Part shown: positions 1 to 7,612 of the stretch, piece by piece
Numbering within the stretch: the stretch's first letter is position 1
How the letters are laid out: each line of letters starts with the position of its first letter
Assembly: GCA_020160935.1 (NCBI GenBank)
Contig: JAIUPL010000023.1
Location: forward strand, 26,158-90,157
Origin: Bacteroidota bacterium
Lineage (GTDB): Bacteria; Bacteroidota; Bacteroidia; Chitinophagales; Saprospiraceae
Direction: 5' to 3'
DNA: 64,000 nucleotides
The notes under the pieces: model-generated
The model's database searches: none
Told to the model about the DNA's origin: nothing
The model's input: only the letters and a program-made list of their open reading frames with translations
Position numbers and translations under genes: made by a program

Positions 1-1
1 T

Positions 2-412
2 TTTGCCACACCCGAGCATTTGCCGAATGAAATTGCGAAAGGTCAGTTTGCAAAAGGCATTTGGGTGCTTGCATTGGAAGAAGCGGCTGGTAACAGCAAC
101 AAGGATTTCCTGAAAAAAGTGCTGTCGGCCGCACAACTTGATCTGGAGCGCGACACACTTTTTGCAGAAATACCGGAAGGAACGCCTGTCGACATGGCCG
201 CCTGCCTCCGAATAAAACCGGCTACACAGGTTTTGGTTTTCGGTATTACACCGGCCCAACTCGGCCTGCATGTGGAGGCGCGGCTTTTTCAGCCGTTTTC
301 ATTTTATGGAACCACCTGGCTGTTTGCCGACGCCCTGTCGGCCCTGGAGCCCGACAAAACCAAAAAAGGACTGCTGTGGACAGCCTTGAAGACGATGTTT
401 TTGATCAACTAA
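2..412 (+). CDS. C-terminal part of an unrecognised protein (5' end outside window)
   Basis: The frame is open to the left edge, so this is a partial gene. The first in-window start (TTG at 20) is only an internal codon. The visible 136 residues contain no signal peptide or membrane segment. The end is hydrophobic and aromatic, with a VLVFG strand, a QLGL segment and a final K-GLLW-LK-MF stretch. A distant resemblance to small DNA polymerase III psi-like proteins of Bacteroidota is possible, but this is a guess from memory of such sequences. It lies 85 bp upstream of fabD on the same strand. Confidence 0.6.
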   Translation, partial: FATPEHLPNEIAKGQFAKGIWVLALEEAAGNSNKDFLKKVLSAAQLDLERDTLFAEIPEGTPVDMAACLRIKPATQVLVFGITPAQLGLHVEARLFQPFSFYGTTWLFADALSALEPDKTKKGLLWTALKTMFLIN

Positions 413-497
413 GTGCGGGTTTGATAAATGCCAGTACTTTTGCGGGCCTGCATCGGAGGGCTGTATCCGATAACCGATAACTTTCAACGAACAAACC

Positions 498-1382
498 ATG
501 GAAAAGAAAGCATACGTATTCCCCGGACAAGGTTCCCAGTCAGAAGGAATGGGCAAAGAACTGTACGAAAGCAATGCCTTCGCGAAGGAACTCTTCGAAC
601 AGGCCAACGATATTTTGGGCTGGCGCATCACCGACATCATGTTTGAGGGCACCAAAGAAGACCTGACGCAAACTAAAGTGACCCAACCGGCGGTATTTCT
701 CGACAGCATTGTGCGGGCGAAAATTGCCGGTGATGCCTTCCAGCCCGATGCCGTAGCAGGCCACTCGCTCGGCGAATTCACGGCGCTTTGTGCTGCCGGT
801 GCGCTCTCTTTCGAAGACGCCCTGCGCCTGGTAAGTCAGCGCGCATTTGCCATGCAAAAAGCCTGCGAACTCACTGAAGGTACCATGGCTGCTGTACTGG
901 GTATGGACGATGCTGTGGTGGAAGACGTGTGCAAATCGATCACGTCGGAAGTGGTCGTGGCGGCCAACTACAACTCGCCGGGCCAATTGGTAATTTCAGG
1001 TTCCAGAGCCGGTATTGAACTGGCAGTGGCCAAACTCACCGAAGCCGGCGCCAAACGCGTGGTGGTGCTCCCGGTAGGCGGCGCTTTCCACTCGCCGCTG
1101 ATGCAACCCGCACAGGACGAACTGGAGCAGGCTATTCGCGCCACTACATTTAATACCCCGGTTTGCCCGGTGTACCAAAACGTACACGCCCGCCCGGTAA
1201 CTTCTCCGGAAGAAATTCAGCAAAACCTGATCGCGCAACTCACAGCGCCCGTTCGCTGGACGCAAACGGTGGAAAACATGGTGGCCGACGGCATTAACCT
1301 GTTCGTGGAAGTAGGTGCAGGTGCAGTGCTGCGCGGCCTGATCCGCAAGATCAACAAGGACGCGGCTACGGAAGCGTTGTAG
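498..1382 (+). CDS. fabD: malonyl CoA-acyl carrier protein transacylase
   Basis: This cytoplasmic enzyme transfers malonyl from CoA to acyl carrier protein, the entry step of type II fatty acid synthesis. The 294 residues are the normal family length. The N-terminal FPGQGSQ loop is present at residues 8-14. The nucleophile elbow GHSLGE holds Ser90, and the catalytic His198 lies in GAFHSP. The ATG at 498 directly precedes the conserved MEKKAYVFPGQG start. It stands apart from other fatty acid synthesis genes. A -7-like element (TACTTTTG) sits at 435-442 without a well-spaced -33 partner. Confidence is high. Confidence 0.97.
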   Translation: MEKKAYVFPGQGSQSEGMGKELYESNAFAKELFEQANDILGWRITDIMFEGTKEDLTQTKVTQPAVFLDSIVRAKIAGDAFQPDAVAGHSLGEFTALCAAGALSFEDALRLVSQRAFAMQKACELTEGTMAAVLGMDDAVVEDVCKSITSEVVVAANYNSPGQLVISGSRAGIELAVAKLTEAGAKRVVVLPVGGAFHSPLMQPAQDELEQAIRATTFNTPVCPVYQNVHARPVTSPEEIQQNLIAQLTAPVRWTQTVENMVADGINLFVEVGAGAVLRGLIRKINKDAATEAL

Positions 1383-1474
1383 GCAGCAGCGCGATTCAAC
1401 ATGCGCTGAAAAAATATTTGCAGACTACCTATTCAACCTTTACTTTCGTACCGGACACAAACTAGGACGAATTT

Positions 1475-2035
1475 ATGGCGACACAATCTCTTGTGAAAAG
1501 TGGACAGTTATTGCTGGCTGATCCGTTTATGCTCGATCCGTATTTCCACAGGGCGGTTATTTTACTCTGCGAGCACCATCAGCAAGGAAGTGTCGGATTT
1601 ATCCTGAATAAGAGTATCGATATGAAGGTGAATGATCTGATGACTGAATTTCCCGATTTTGACAGTGAAGTATTTTATGGAGGCCCCGTACAGACCGATA
1701 CGCTCCATTACATTCACAACGTAGGGGATTTGCTGGATGAAAGTGTGCAGGTATCGAATGGAGTGTGGTGGGGCGGCGACTTCGACAAACTTAAATTCCT
1801 GATTGCATCTGAATTGATTCAACCTGAAAATATTCGATTTTTTGTTGGCTATTCAGGATGGTCTTCCGGCCAGTTGCATGAAGAAATGGAAATAGGTTCC
1901 TGGGTCACTGCACCCATGGATGCCAATTATCTTTTCAAATTGCAACCTGCCCAATTGTGGAGCAAGGTGATGTACAACAAAGGCGACGTGTTCGAGATTA
2001 TTTCGGATATGCCCGAGCACATCAGTTGGAATTGA
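1475..2035 (+). CDS. yqgE: YqgE/AlgH family protein
   Basis: This 186-residue protein belongs to the UPF0301 (YqgE/AlgH) family, whose biochemical role is not settled. The family opening is clear (SGQLLLADPFMLDPYFHRAVILLC in part), as are the later VFYGGPV and FVGYSGWSSGQL blocks that fold into the family's beta barrel. The length is typical and no signal peptide is present. The stop is followed after one base by the start of the AhpD-like gene, so the two are probably co-transcribed and translationally coupled. Confidence 0.95.
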   Translation: MATQSLVKSGQLLLADPFMLDPYFHRAVILLCEHHQQGSVGFILNKSIDMKVNDLMTEFPDFDSEVFYGGPVQTDTLHYIHNVGDLLDESVQVSNGVWWGGDFDKLKFLIASELIQPENIRFFVGYSGWSSGQLHEEMEIGSWVTAPMDANYLFKLQPAQLWSKVMYNKGDVFEIISDMPEHISWN

Positions 2036-2036
2036 T

Positions 2037-2600
2037 ATGCCCCATATTCCATTGCCTCCACACCTTCCGGGTATTACCGGCTTACTCGAATATCGACAGG
2101 ATACAGCCGAGCCGATTCGCGGCTTAACGCAACTGATCCTGCGCGGCGAATCGACACTGACCTTTGCCGAACGTGAACTCATCGCTTCTTTGGTCTCGCA
2201 CCGCAATGAATGCCGCTTTTGCACGGCCGCACATTCGGCTGTGACAGATATCTTAATCGGAGAAAGTGATACCTGTACTTTGGTCAAGGAAAACTACGAA
2301 ACGGCACCCGTGTCCGACAAAATGAAGGCGCTGTTGCATATTGCTGCGCTCACCCAGCGTGGCGGCAGGTTTGTGACAGAGAGTGCCGTGACGCGCGCCA
2401 AAAATGCCGGCGCCAGCGATCTGGAAATCCATGATACCGTGTTGATTGCCGCACTTTTTTGTTTTTACAACAAATATGTGGATGGGCTGGCAACCCAACT
2501 ACCCGATGACCCTGCGTACTTCAAGGCACTCGGTGAGCGGATCGCTGTGAGTTATGGGAGAAGGCCGGAGGGCTATGAGCACTCGATTCTCGACCACTAA
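2037..2600 (+). CDS. carboxymuconolactone decarboxylase / AhpD-like peroxidase-related protein (copy 1)
   Basis: A 187-residue protein of the AhpD-like superfamily. The redox signature C-x-x-C-x-x-x-H is present (Cys59, Cys62, His66, in NECRFCTAAH), preceded by an acidic residue as in AhpD. The rest is the all-helical fold with the helix KMKALLHIA. Members related to peroxidases act as small thiol-dependent peroxide reductases or remain uncharacterised. The gene starts one base after yqgE and is followed 24 bp later by a clear paralogue. Its substrate cannot be told from the sequence. Confidence 0.9.
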   Translation: MPHIPLPPHLPGITGLLEYRQDTAEPIRGLTQLILRGESTLTFAERELIASLVSHRNECRFCTAAHSAVTDILIGESDTCTLVKENYETAPVSDKMKALLHIAALTQRGGRFVTESAVTRAKNAGASDLEIHDTVLIAALFCFYNKYVDGLATQLPDDPAYFKALGERIAVSYGRRPEGYEHSILDH

Positions 2601-2624
2601 CCAGTTGATTTTCAAATACTTGCC

Positions 2625-3173
2625 ATGCCACATATCACATTACCCGAAGGCATCCCCGGCATTCGCAGCCTGGCCGCCTACCGCCCCGATACCGGAAAGT
2701 TTTTGTACCAATGGGCCCAATCCCTGCTCCGGGGTGGCGACTCTCCCCTGTCGGAGGCCGAACGCGAACTGATCGCCGCATACGTGTCCTACAAAAACGA
2801 ATGCACCTTTTGTTATTCCAGCCATGCTGCTGCCGCCCGGTTTTTATTTCAGGATCAGGGCGCGGTGGTGGATGTGGTGCTGAGTAATTACCAGCAGGCG
2901 CCTATTTCCGAAAAAATGAAAGCGCTGCTCCACATTGCAGGGAAAGTGCAGGCAGACGCCCGCAGCGTGCTGGACGAAGATGTGGCCGAAGCGCGCAACC
3001 GCGGCGCCAATGATCGCGATATCCACGATACAGTACTTATTGCCGCCACTTTTTGCATGTTCAACCGATATGTGGATGGCTTGGGCACTATTACCCCTTC
3101 GGCCGAAGACCGCGACACCTGGGATGCGATGGGGGCGAGAATGGGAACAATAGGGTACGTGCCGCCTAAGTGA
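2625..3173 (+). CDS. carboxymuconolactone decarboxylase / AhpD-like peroxidase-related protein (copy 2)
   Basis: A 182-residue paralogue of the preceding gene, with the same opening (MPHI-LP--IPGI) and the same C-x-x-C-x-x-x-H site (Cys60, Cys63, His67 in NECTFCYSSH). The helices SEKMKALLHIAG and RDIHDTVLIAA are also shared. The two copies have diverged enough that the duplication is not recent. A shared role in thiol-based peroxide removal is an inference from the family. The stop codon TGA (3171-3173) is part of the first unit of a gtgagag repeat tract. Confidence 0.9.
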   Translation: MPHITLPEGIPGIRSLAAYRPDTGKFLYQWAQSLLRGGDSPLSEAERELIAAYVSYKNECTFCYSSHAAAARFLFQDQGAVVDVVLSNYQQAPISEKMKALLHIAGKVQADARSVLDEDVAEARNRGANDRDIHDTVLIAATFCMFNRYVDGLGTITPSAEDRDTWDAMGARMGTIGYVPPK

Positions 3174-3209
3174 GAGAGGTGAGAGAGTGAGAGAGTGAGA
3201 GAGTGAGAA
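3171..3209. repeat. single-armed gtgagag tandem tract at a gene end
   Basis: Directly overlapping the stop codon of the AhpD-like copy 2 is a run of GTGAGAGA units with no inverted partner nearby. It has the same unit as the arms of the palindromic elements at 27497, 38931, 43014 and 52820, so it may be a half element or an early or decayed form of them. Confidence 0.75.
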
Positions 3210-3234
3210 AATAATTGCATTCAATCATTTTTAT

Positions 3235-3360
3235 CCCAAAACAGCCCTGAAAGGGCGTATTCAATAGCACAGGGCAACGCCCTGTGAAAAGATAAAACAT
3301 CAACCCCAAAACAGCCCTGAAAGGGCGTATTCAATAGCACAAGGCAACACCCTGTGAAAA
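3235..3360. repeat. two direct copies of a REP-like palindromic element
   Basis: Two copies of about 56 bp (3235-3290 and 3305-3360, period 70) differ at only a few positions. Each holds two small inverted repeats: CCCTGAAAGGG and AGGGCAACGCCCT (partly degraded in copy 2). This is the look of repetitive extragenic palindromes. Together with the repeat tract before it and plain AT-rich sequence after it, it accounts for the 330 bp gap before the DUF3179 gene. I see no gene in the gap. Confidence 0.8.
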
Positions 3361-3503
3361 AAATCATCCCACGACCGCCCTCGTTTTAGCCCACGCACAT
3401 TCCCCTCCAAATTCCACCGGGATCATTTCTACCAGGAATTTACCTATTTTTCCCCCTGCAACTCAATGGCACCTTCCGAACATACACCTCTTTCATACGC
3501 TGC

Positions 3504-4652
3504 ATGAAAACGACATTTTACCTGTCCCTTTTTTGCTGGGCCCTCTTCGAAATAGCCAATGTATATTTTATTATGCCCATTCCGGGTAGCCAGCGCATGG
3601 AAAGCATTGACCTGGCTTATTTTTTATATACCAAACGCTGGATTTTCAGAGGCGTTTTTGCGCTTCTCGTTCTTTTTGCCTATTTCAAAACCCAGTTTAA
3701 ATTCAATTGGGCGCCTCCGTTGGCAATGGTGATGCTGGTTACGCTGACCTATTATATCAACTTTGAAATGGCGGCCGACCACATGTTTTACCAGCCGGAA
3801 CAGGTACTGATGAAACCGGCTGCCGACAACAAAGTAGATTCCAACCGACTGGTCATCGGTATCGTACACAAGGGAGAGGCGCGCGCCTACCCTATTCAGT
3901 ACATCGGCTACCACCATCAGGTGCGCGATGTAATTGCGGGCCAGCCCGTTATGGTAACATATTGCACAGTATGCCGCAGCGGACGCGTTTTTATTCCGGA
4001 AGCGGAAGGCAAGCGCGAGCAATTCAGGCTGGTAGGCATGGATCACTTCAATGCCATGTTTGAAGACGCCAGTACCGGCAGTTGGTGGCGGCAAGAAAAC
4101 GGCGTAGCCGTGGCCGGCCCGCTCAAAGGCGCCGTATTGCCCGAGATGCCTTGCGAGCAAATGGCATTGCGCCAATGGCTGCGCCTGCACCCCGGGAGCC
4201 TGGTGATGCAGCCCGACCCGAAATTTGCGGAAGAGTACGACCACATGAAAAACTACGAAAGCGGCCGCGGCAAAAGCGACCTCACCCGTACCGACAGTCT
4301 CTCCTGGAAAGAAAAATCATGGGTGGTAGGTATAGAAATCGGCAACGACGCCCGCGCATTCGACTGGAACAAACTGAAAAGGGAACGTATCGTCAACGAA
4401 TCCGTCGGCAACACGCCCATTGTGCTGCTGATGACGCCTGACAGCCTTGGATTCGCGGCCTTCCGCCGGCCGGATGCCAAAACGATTTTCTCGCTGCAGC
4501 ACGACACACTGGTTGCCGGCGCCCAATTGTACAACCTCGCCGGGAAAGCACTGGGCAACGCCCCCACCTACTCCAATCTCGTCAAGGTAAATGCATACCA
4601 GGAATTTTGGCATAGTTGGGGAGTATTTCACCCGCTGGGCACCCGCTACTGA
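3504..4652 (+). CDS. DUF3179 domain-containing membrane protein
   Basis: This 382-residue protein has three hydrophobic stretches in its first about 85 residues (around 5-20, 45-62 and 72-85). They are followed by a soluble DUF3179 domain. The domain's hallmark is visible in VTYCTVCRSG near residue 155, with two close cysteines, then the MDHFNAMFEDASTGSWWRQ block. The family has no established function; its conserved Cys pair and Asp/His residues suggest a metal or redox site. The start follows the conserved layout of a short N-terminal helix. The next intergenic element begins about 5 bp after the stop. Confidence 0.9.
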   Translation: MKTTFYLSLFCWALFEIANVYFIMPIPGSQRMESIDLAYFLYTKRWIFRGVFALLVLFAYFKTQFKFNWAPPLAMVMLVTLTYYINFEMAADHMFYQPEQVLMKPAADNKVDSNRLVIGIVHKGEARAYPIQYIGYHHQVRDVIAGQPVMVTYCTVCRSGRVFIPEAEGKREQFRLVGMDHFNAMFEDASTGSWWRQENGVAVAGPLKGAVLPEMPCEQMALRQWLRLHPGSLVMQPDPKFAEEYDHMKNYESGRGKSDLTRTDSLSWKEKSWVVGIEIGNDARAFDWNKLKRERIVNESVGNTPIVLLMTPDSLGFAAFRRPDAKTIFSLQHDTLVAGAQLYNLAGKALGNAPTYSNLVKVNAYQEFWHSWGVFHPLGTRY

Positions 4653-4657
4653 TTTGG

Positions 4658-4794
4658 TTATTGGTTATTGGTTATTGGTTATCAGGGTGGTAGGGGACCA
4701 TTTACACAAATGATTTGCCACACAAGATGGGATGCCGAAAATTTGTGTAAATGGTCCCCTACCACCCTGATAACCAATAACCAATAACCAATAA
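4658..4794. repeat. palindromic intergenic element, ttattgg family (A-type core)
   Basis: Perfect 54-bp arms (4658-4711 and 4741-4794) surround a 29-nt loop. The outer half of each arm is a tandem array of the 7-mer GGTTATT. The inner half is the unique stem GGGTGGTAGGGGACCAT plus an ACACAAAT end. More units of the same kind (ATAACGG variants) trail to about 4830 without a partner. The stem and the loop string GCCACACAAGATGGGATGC recur at 7464-7606. The element begins 5 bp after a stop codon. Confidence 0.95.
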
Positions 4795-4896
4795 CGGATA
4801 ACCAATAACGGATAACCAACAACGGATAACAAAAAAAAACAGGCTGTGTAATATTTCTCTCTTTCCCGCTACTAACAGGAAAAACACAATTTGAAC

Positions 4897-5796
4897 ATGA
4901 AAACCTCATTCAAATTTTTTGGCCTGTTGGTACTCTGGGTAATGGTCGCCTTACCCATATCAGGCCAGACACTGGAAAAATCCCTGTTGTGGGAAATAAG
5001 CGGAAATGGCCTCTCGAAGCCATCCTATCTTTTTGGTACCTACCACTTGCTCACCAACGAATACCTGGAAAAGGAACACCCCGGGGCATTTGCCAAATTC
5101 AAGGCATCTGAAAACGTAGTTGTGGAAATGGTGATAGATACGCCCGCCATGATGAAAAGTCAGATGCACATGCTCATGCTGCAAAACAAACTGTCAGCAT
5201 TGCTCGATTCTGCCACCTATCGTTTGCTTAAAAATGAACTGAAAGAACAGATGGGGGTGGATGCGGCCATGTTCGAACAAGTAAAGCCCATGGCCATTAA
5301 TACAATATTAAGCATGCGGTATGCCCAGGCAGCCTCTCCTGAATTGTCGCAATATGGAGGAGTGCCGATGGACCTTTACTTTGCCAGGCAAGGCGCTGCC
5401 ACAAGGAAAAACATTACTGCGCTGGAAACGATAGAAGAGCAAATGATCATGTTGTACGATCATTTCAGCATACAGGAACAAGCGCTGCAACTGACTGAAT
5501 TACTGACAAATAAGGACAAAAATTTGAGTATCAGTGCAGAATTGGTCGGGCTGTATCGGGACAAAAATATCCAGGGGATGTATGATATTGGAAAACGAAT
5601 GGAACAGGAAATGCCTTCATTCGGCAGTTTGAACTTCCTGACAGTAGACCGCAACAAACCCTGGAGCCAAAAATTGCCTTCCCTGATGCAGGCCGGTTCG
5701 CAGTTTATCGCCGTAGGCGCCCTGCACCTGCCCGGCCCCGACGGACTGATCGATCTGTTGCGCAAACAAGGTTATACCGTACGCCCCGTGTTGTAA
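4897..5796 (+). CDS. TraB/GumN family protein, exported
   Basis: The family is recognised by the opening LLWEISGNGLSKPSYLFGTYH, which places the conserved G-T-x-H at about residues 47-50, and by the C-terminal FIAVGALHLPGPDGLIDLLR block. TraB/GumN proteins include the Tiki-like metalloproteases, so a peptidase role is possible but unproven. A signal peptide occupies residues 1-24 (MKTSFKFFGLLVLWVMVALP). I place the start at the ATG 4897 rather than the in-frame TTG at 4891, because it gives a normal signal peptide. The 299-residue length is typical. Confidence 0.88.
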   Translation: MKTSFKFFGLLVLWVMVALPISGQTLEKSLLWEISGNGLSKPSYLFGTYHLLTNEYLEKEHPGAFAKFKASENVVVEMVIDTPAMMKSQMHMLMLQNKLSALLDSATYRLLKNELKEQMGVDAAMFEQVKPMAINTILSMRYAQAASPELSQYGGVPMDLYFARQGAATRKNITALETIEEQMIMLYDHFSIQEQALQLTELLTNKDKNLSISAELVGLYRDKNIQGMYDIGKRMEQEMPSFGSLNFLTVDRNKPWSQKLPSLMQAGSQFIAVGALHLPGPDGLIDLLRKQGYTVRPVL

Positions 5797-5843
5797 TCTG
5801 TACATTCCAAATCAAACTTTCATCTTTTCAATTTCTACTCGTA

Positions 5844-6341
5844 ATGAACTGGAACAGCATTGCTCCCAACCAATACGAACTGAAGGACGGTTTTCAAACC
5901 CTGGCCACCATGCACCTCAACACCAAAGGCGCTGTGTGCCATACCGCACAGCGCACCTTGCGGATCCGGCGGCAAGGGTTTTGGAAATCAACCCTTGAAA
6001 TGACCGATTCGAACGGGCAGTTCATCCTTCGCGTCGAACCCGTTCGTTGGTATGGGTCACAGTATCGTTTTGTCCTGAATACCATTCCCTATCGACTTGA
6101 GATTCAAAACAGGCCGCTCGCGCATTTTGTCATTACACAGGATGGAAAAGACGTGCTATCATATGGACTCAAAGCCAAGGGCGCGCGCGTAGTGGCCGAT
6201 ATACATGCCACAGCGTTGCTTCCGGAGGCATTTTCGCTCGAATTGCACGCGTTGTCGTGGTTTTTGTTTCAGCCGATAGCAAAAGGAGAAACCGGCGAAG
6301 ACAGCATGTCAACGTCAGACATATTCCTGACACTTACCTGA
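5844..6341 (+). CDS. conserved protein of unknown function, possibly LURP-one/tubby-like
   Basis: A 165-residue soluble protein with no signal peptide or membrane segment. It is built from alternating beta strands: RTLRIRRQGFWKSTLEMTD, FILRVEPVRWYGSQYRF, YRLEIQNRPLAHFVI. A repeated pattern of strands carrying 'polish' residues such as these resembles the LURP-one/scramblase-like beta barrel, but I cannot confirm it. The gene sits 47 bp after the TraB/GumN gene and 10 bp before the sigma factor gene. It could be co-transcribed with either. Confidence 0.6.
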   Translation: MNWNSIAPNQYELKDGFQTLATMHLNTKGAVCHTAQRTLRIRRQGFWKSTLEMTDSNGQFILRVEPVRWYGSQYRFVLNTIPYRLEIQNRPLAHFVITQDGKDVLSYGLKAKGARVVADIHATALLPEAFSLELHALSWFLFQPIAKGETGEDSMSTSDIFLTLT

Positions 6342-6351
6342 TTTTGGTAGC

Positions 6352-6864
6352 ATGGATCACTCCTTACCTCCACCAGACCTGCTGCAACTCTTGCAGCAAC
6401 ATGCCGGTATCCTGCACAAAGTCATCCGTTTATACGCCGATGATGAGGAAGACCGCCGCGATTTGTACCAGGAAATGCTGTATGAAAGTTGGCGCGCCTA
6501 CCCCGGATTCCGGGGTGCTTCCTCATTCAGTACCTGGTTGTATCGGGTAGCATTAAACACTGCCCTTACATTCCGGAAAAAAGCCTTGCGCAAAGTACGC
6601 ACCGTCGACCTCGACCATGCCGTACAGATACCGGATGATACCTCATCAGCCTTGAGCCCGGCTGCCGAAATGTTGTACATGGCTATTCGCAACCTGTCCG
6701 AAACAGACCGCGCGCTCATCACCCTGCACCTCGACGGATACGATCATGAGGCCATTTCTGCCATCAGCGGTATTACCAAAAACAACGTGGCGGTGAAACT
6801 GCACCGTATTAAATCGGAATTGGAAAACCGCCTAAAACAAGGGGACTATGGAAGACATCAATAA
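6352..6864 (+). CDS. ECF-type RNA polymerase sigma factor
   Basis: This 170-residue protein has the two domains of ECF sigma factors. Region 2 spans about residues 10-80 and includes RDLYQEMLYESWRAYPGFRG and FSTWLYRVALNTAL. Region 4 spans about 105-160 and includes LSETDRALITLHLDGYDHEAISAISGITKNNVAVKLHRI, with its helix-turn-helix. It directs RNA polymerase to specific promoters. It overlaps the next gene by 17 bp, so the pair is translated together. The partner is a membrane protein and may act as its anti-sigma factor, although no canonical anti-sigma domain is obvious. Confidence 0.93.
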   Translation: MDHSLPPPDLLQLLQQHAGILHKVIRLYADDEEDRRDLYQEMLYESWRAYPGFRGASSFSTWLYRVALNTALTFRKKALRKVRTVDLDHAVQIPDDTSSALSPAAEMLYMAIRNLSETDRALITLHLDGYDHEAISAISGITKNNVAVKLHRIKSELENRLKQGDYGRHQ

Positions 6865-7459
6865 ACTTTGGAAAGAAATCAGCGAAAAGGCGGCCCCTGT
6901 GCCTGCGGAATCGCCGGTTTTTATGCCCACCGCGCAAAATGTATTTGAAGAAATGCTGCGCAAAGTGCGCTACAAACTCGGCTTTATTTATGTCTTTGCC
7001 GCAATTTACGGCGGTTGGATGCTCTGGAACTGGCTGTCGGGCGGCAACCCGGAAACTACCTGGCTACTGCTCATCATGGTGGTTTTCACCGTCTGGAACC
7101 TGCTGCTCATATTGCCTGCTTACCTGCGTATGAAAAAACACTCGGCGGTAAAGACCGGCACCATACGAGAAACGCTGGCGTTCTATTACGACAACCTGCG
7201 CTTGCTCATCCGCTATGAAAATCGAATCAGCGCCGTATTTATTCCACTGGCCGCTATGATGGGTTTTTCCTATGCCATCATCGATACCAAAGGCAGCGTT
7301 TCCTACATTTTCGAGCGCCCCTGGCTCCTCATTACCATGATCGTGACCGGCGTGGTCATCGGCGCACTGGGCATTCTCCTGGCCATCTGGATGAACAAAG
7401 TGGCTTTCGGAAAGTATCTGGCTTATTTGAAGGAGAATCTGGAGGGGTTGGAAAGGTAA
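6848..7459 (+). CDS. four-helix membrane protein co-encoded with an ECF sigma factor
   Basis: The 203 residues start with a soluble stretch of about 45 residues (MEDINKLWKEISEKAAPVPA). They continue with four membrane segments near residues 43-60, 68-88, 128-145 and 155-178, and end in a short charged tail. The small cytosolic N terminus opening with a helix and the overlap with the sigma gene fit an anti-sigma factor that holds the sigma at the membrane. I see no zinc-binding HxxxCxxC motif, so this is inference from context only. Confidence 0.75.
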   Translation: MEDINKLWKEISEKAAPVPAESPVFMPTAQNVFEEMLRKVRYKLGFIYVFAAIYGGWMLWNWLSGGNPETTWLLLIMVVFTVWNLLLILPAYLRMKKHSAVKTGTIRETLAFYYDNLRLLIRYENRISAVFIPLAAMMGFSYAIIDTKGSVSYIFERPWLLITMIVTGVVIGALGILLAIWMNKVAFGKYLAYLKENLEGLER

Positions 7460-7463
7460 TTTA

Positions 7464-7606
7464 GTTATTGGTTATTGGTTATTAAGTTATTAGGGTGGTA
7501 GGGGACCATCTGTACAGATATTTAGCCACACAAAATGGAATGCTCAACATCTATACAGATGGTCCCCTACCACCCTAATAACTTAATAACCAATAACTTA
7601 ATAACC
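7464..7606. repeat. palindromic intergenic element, ttattgg family (A-type core), second copy
   Basis: Arms at about 7464-7518 and 7550-7606 are made of GGTTATT/AAGTTATT units and the stem GGGTGGTAGGGGACCAT, with isolated mismatches. The loop contains GCCACACAAAATGGAATGC, nearly the same as in the element at 4658. It fills the gap between two convergent genes, 5 bp after one stop and 6 bp before the other. Confidence 0.95.
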
Positions 7607-7612
7607 ACCCAA

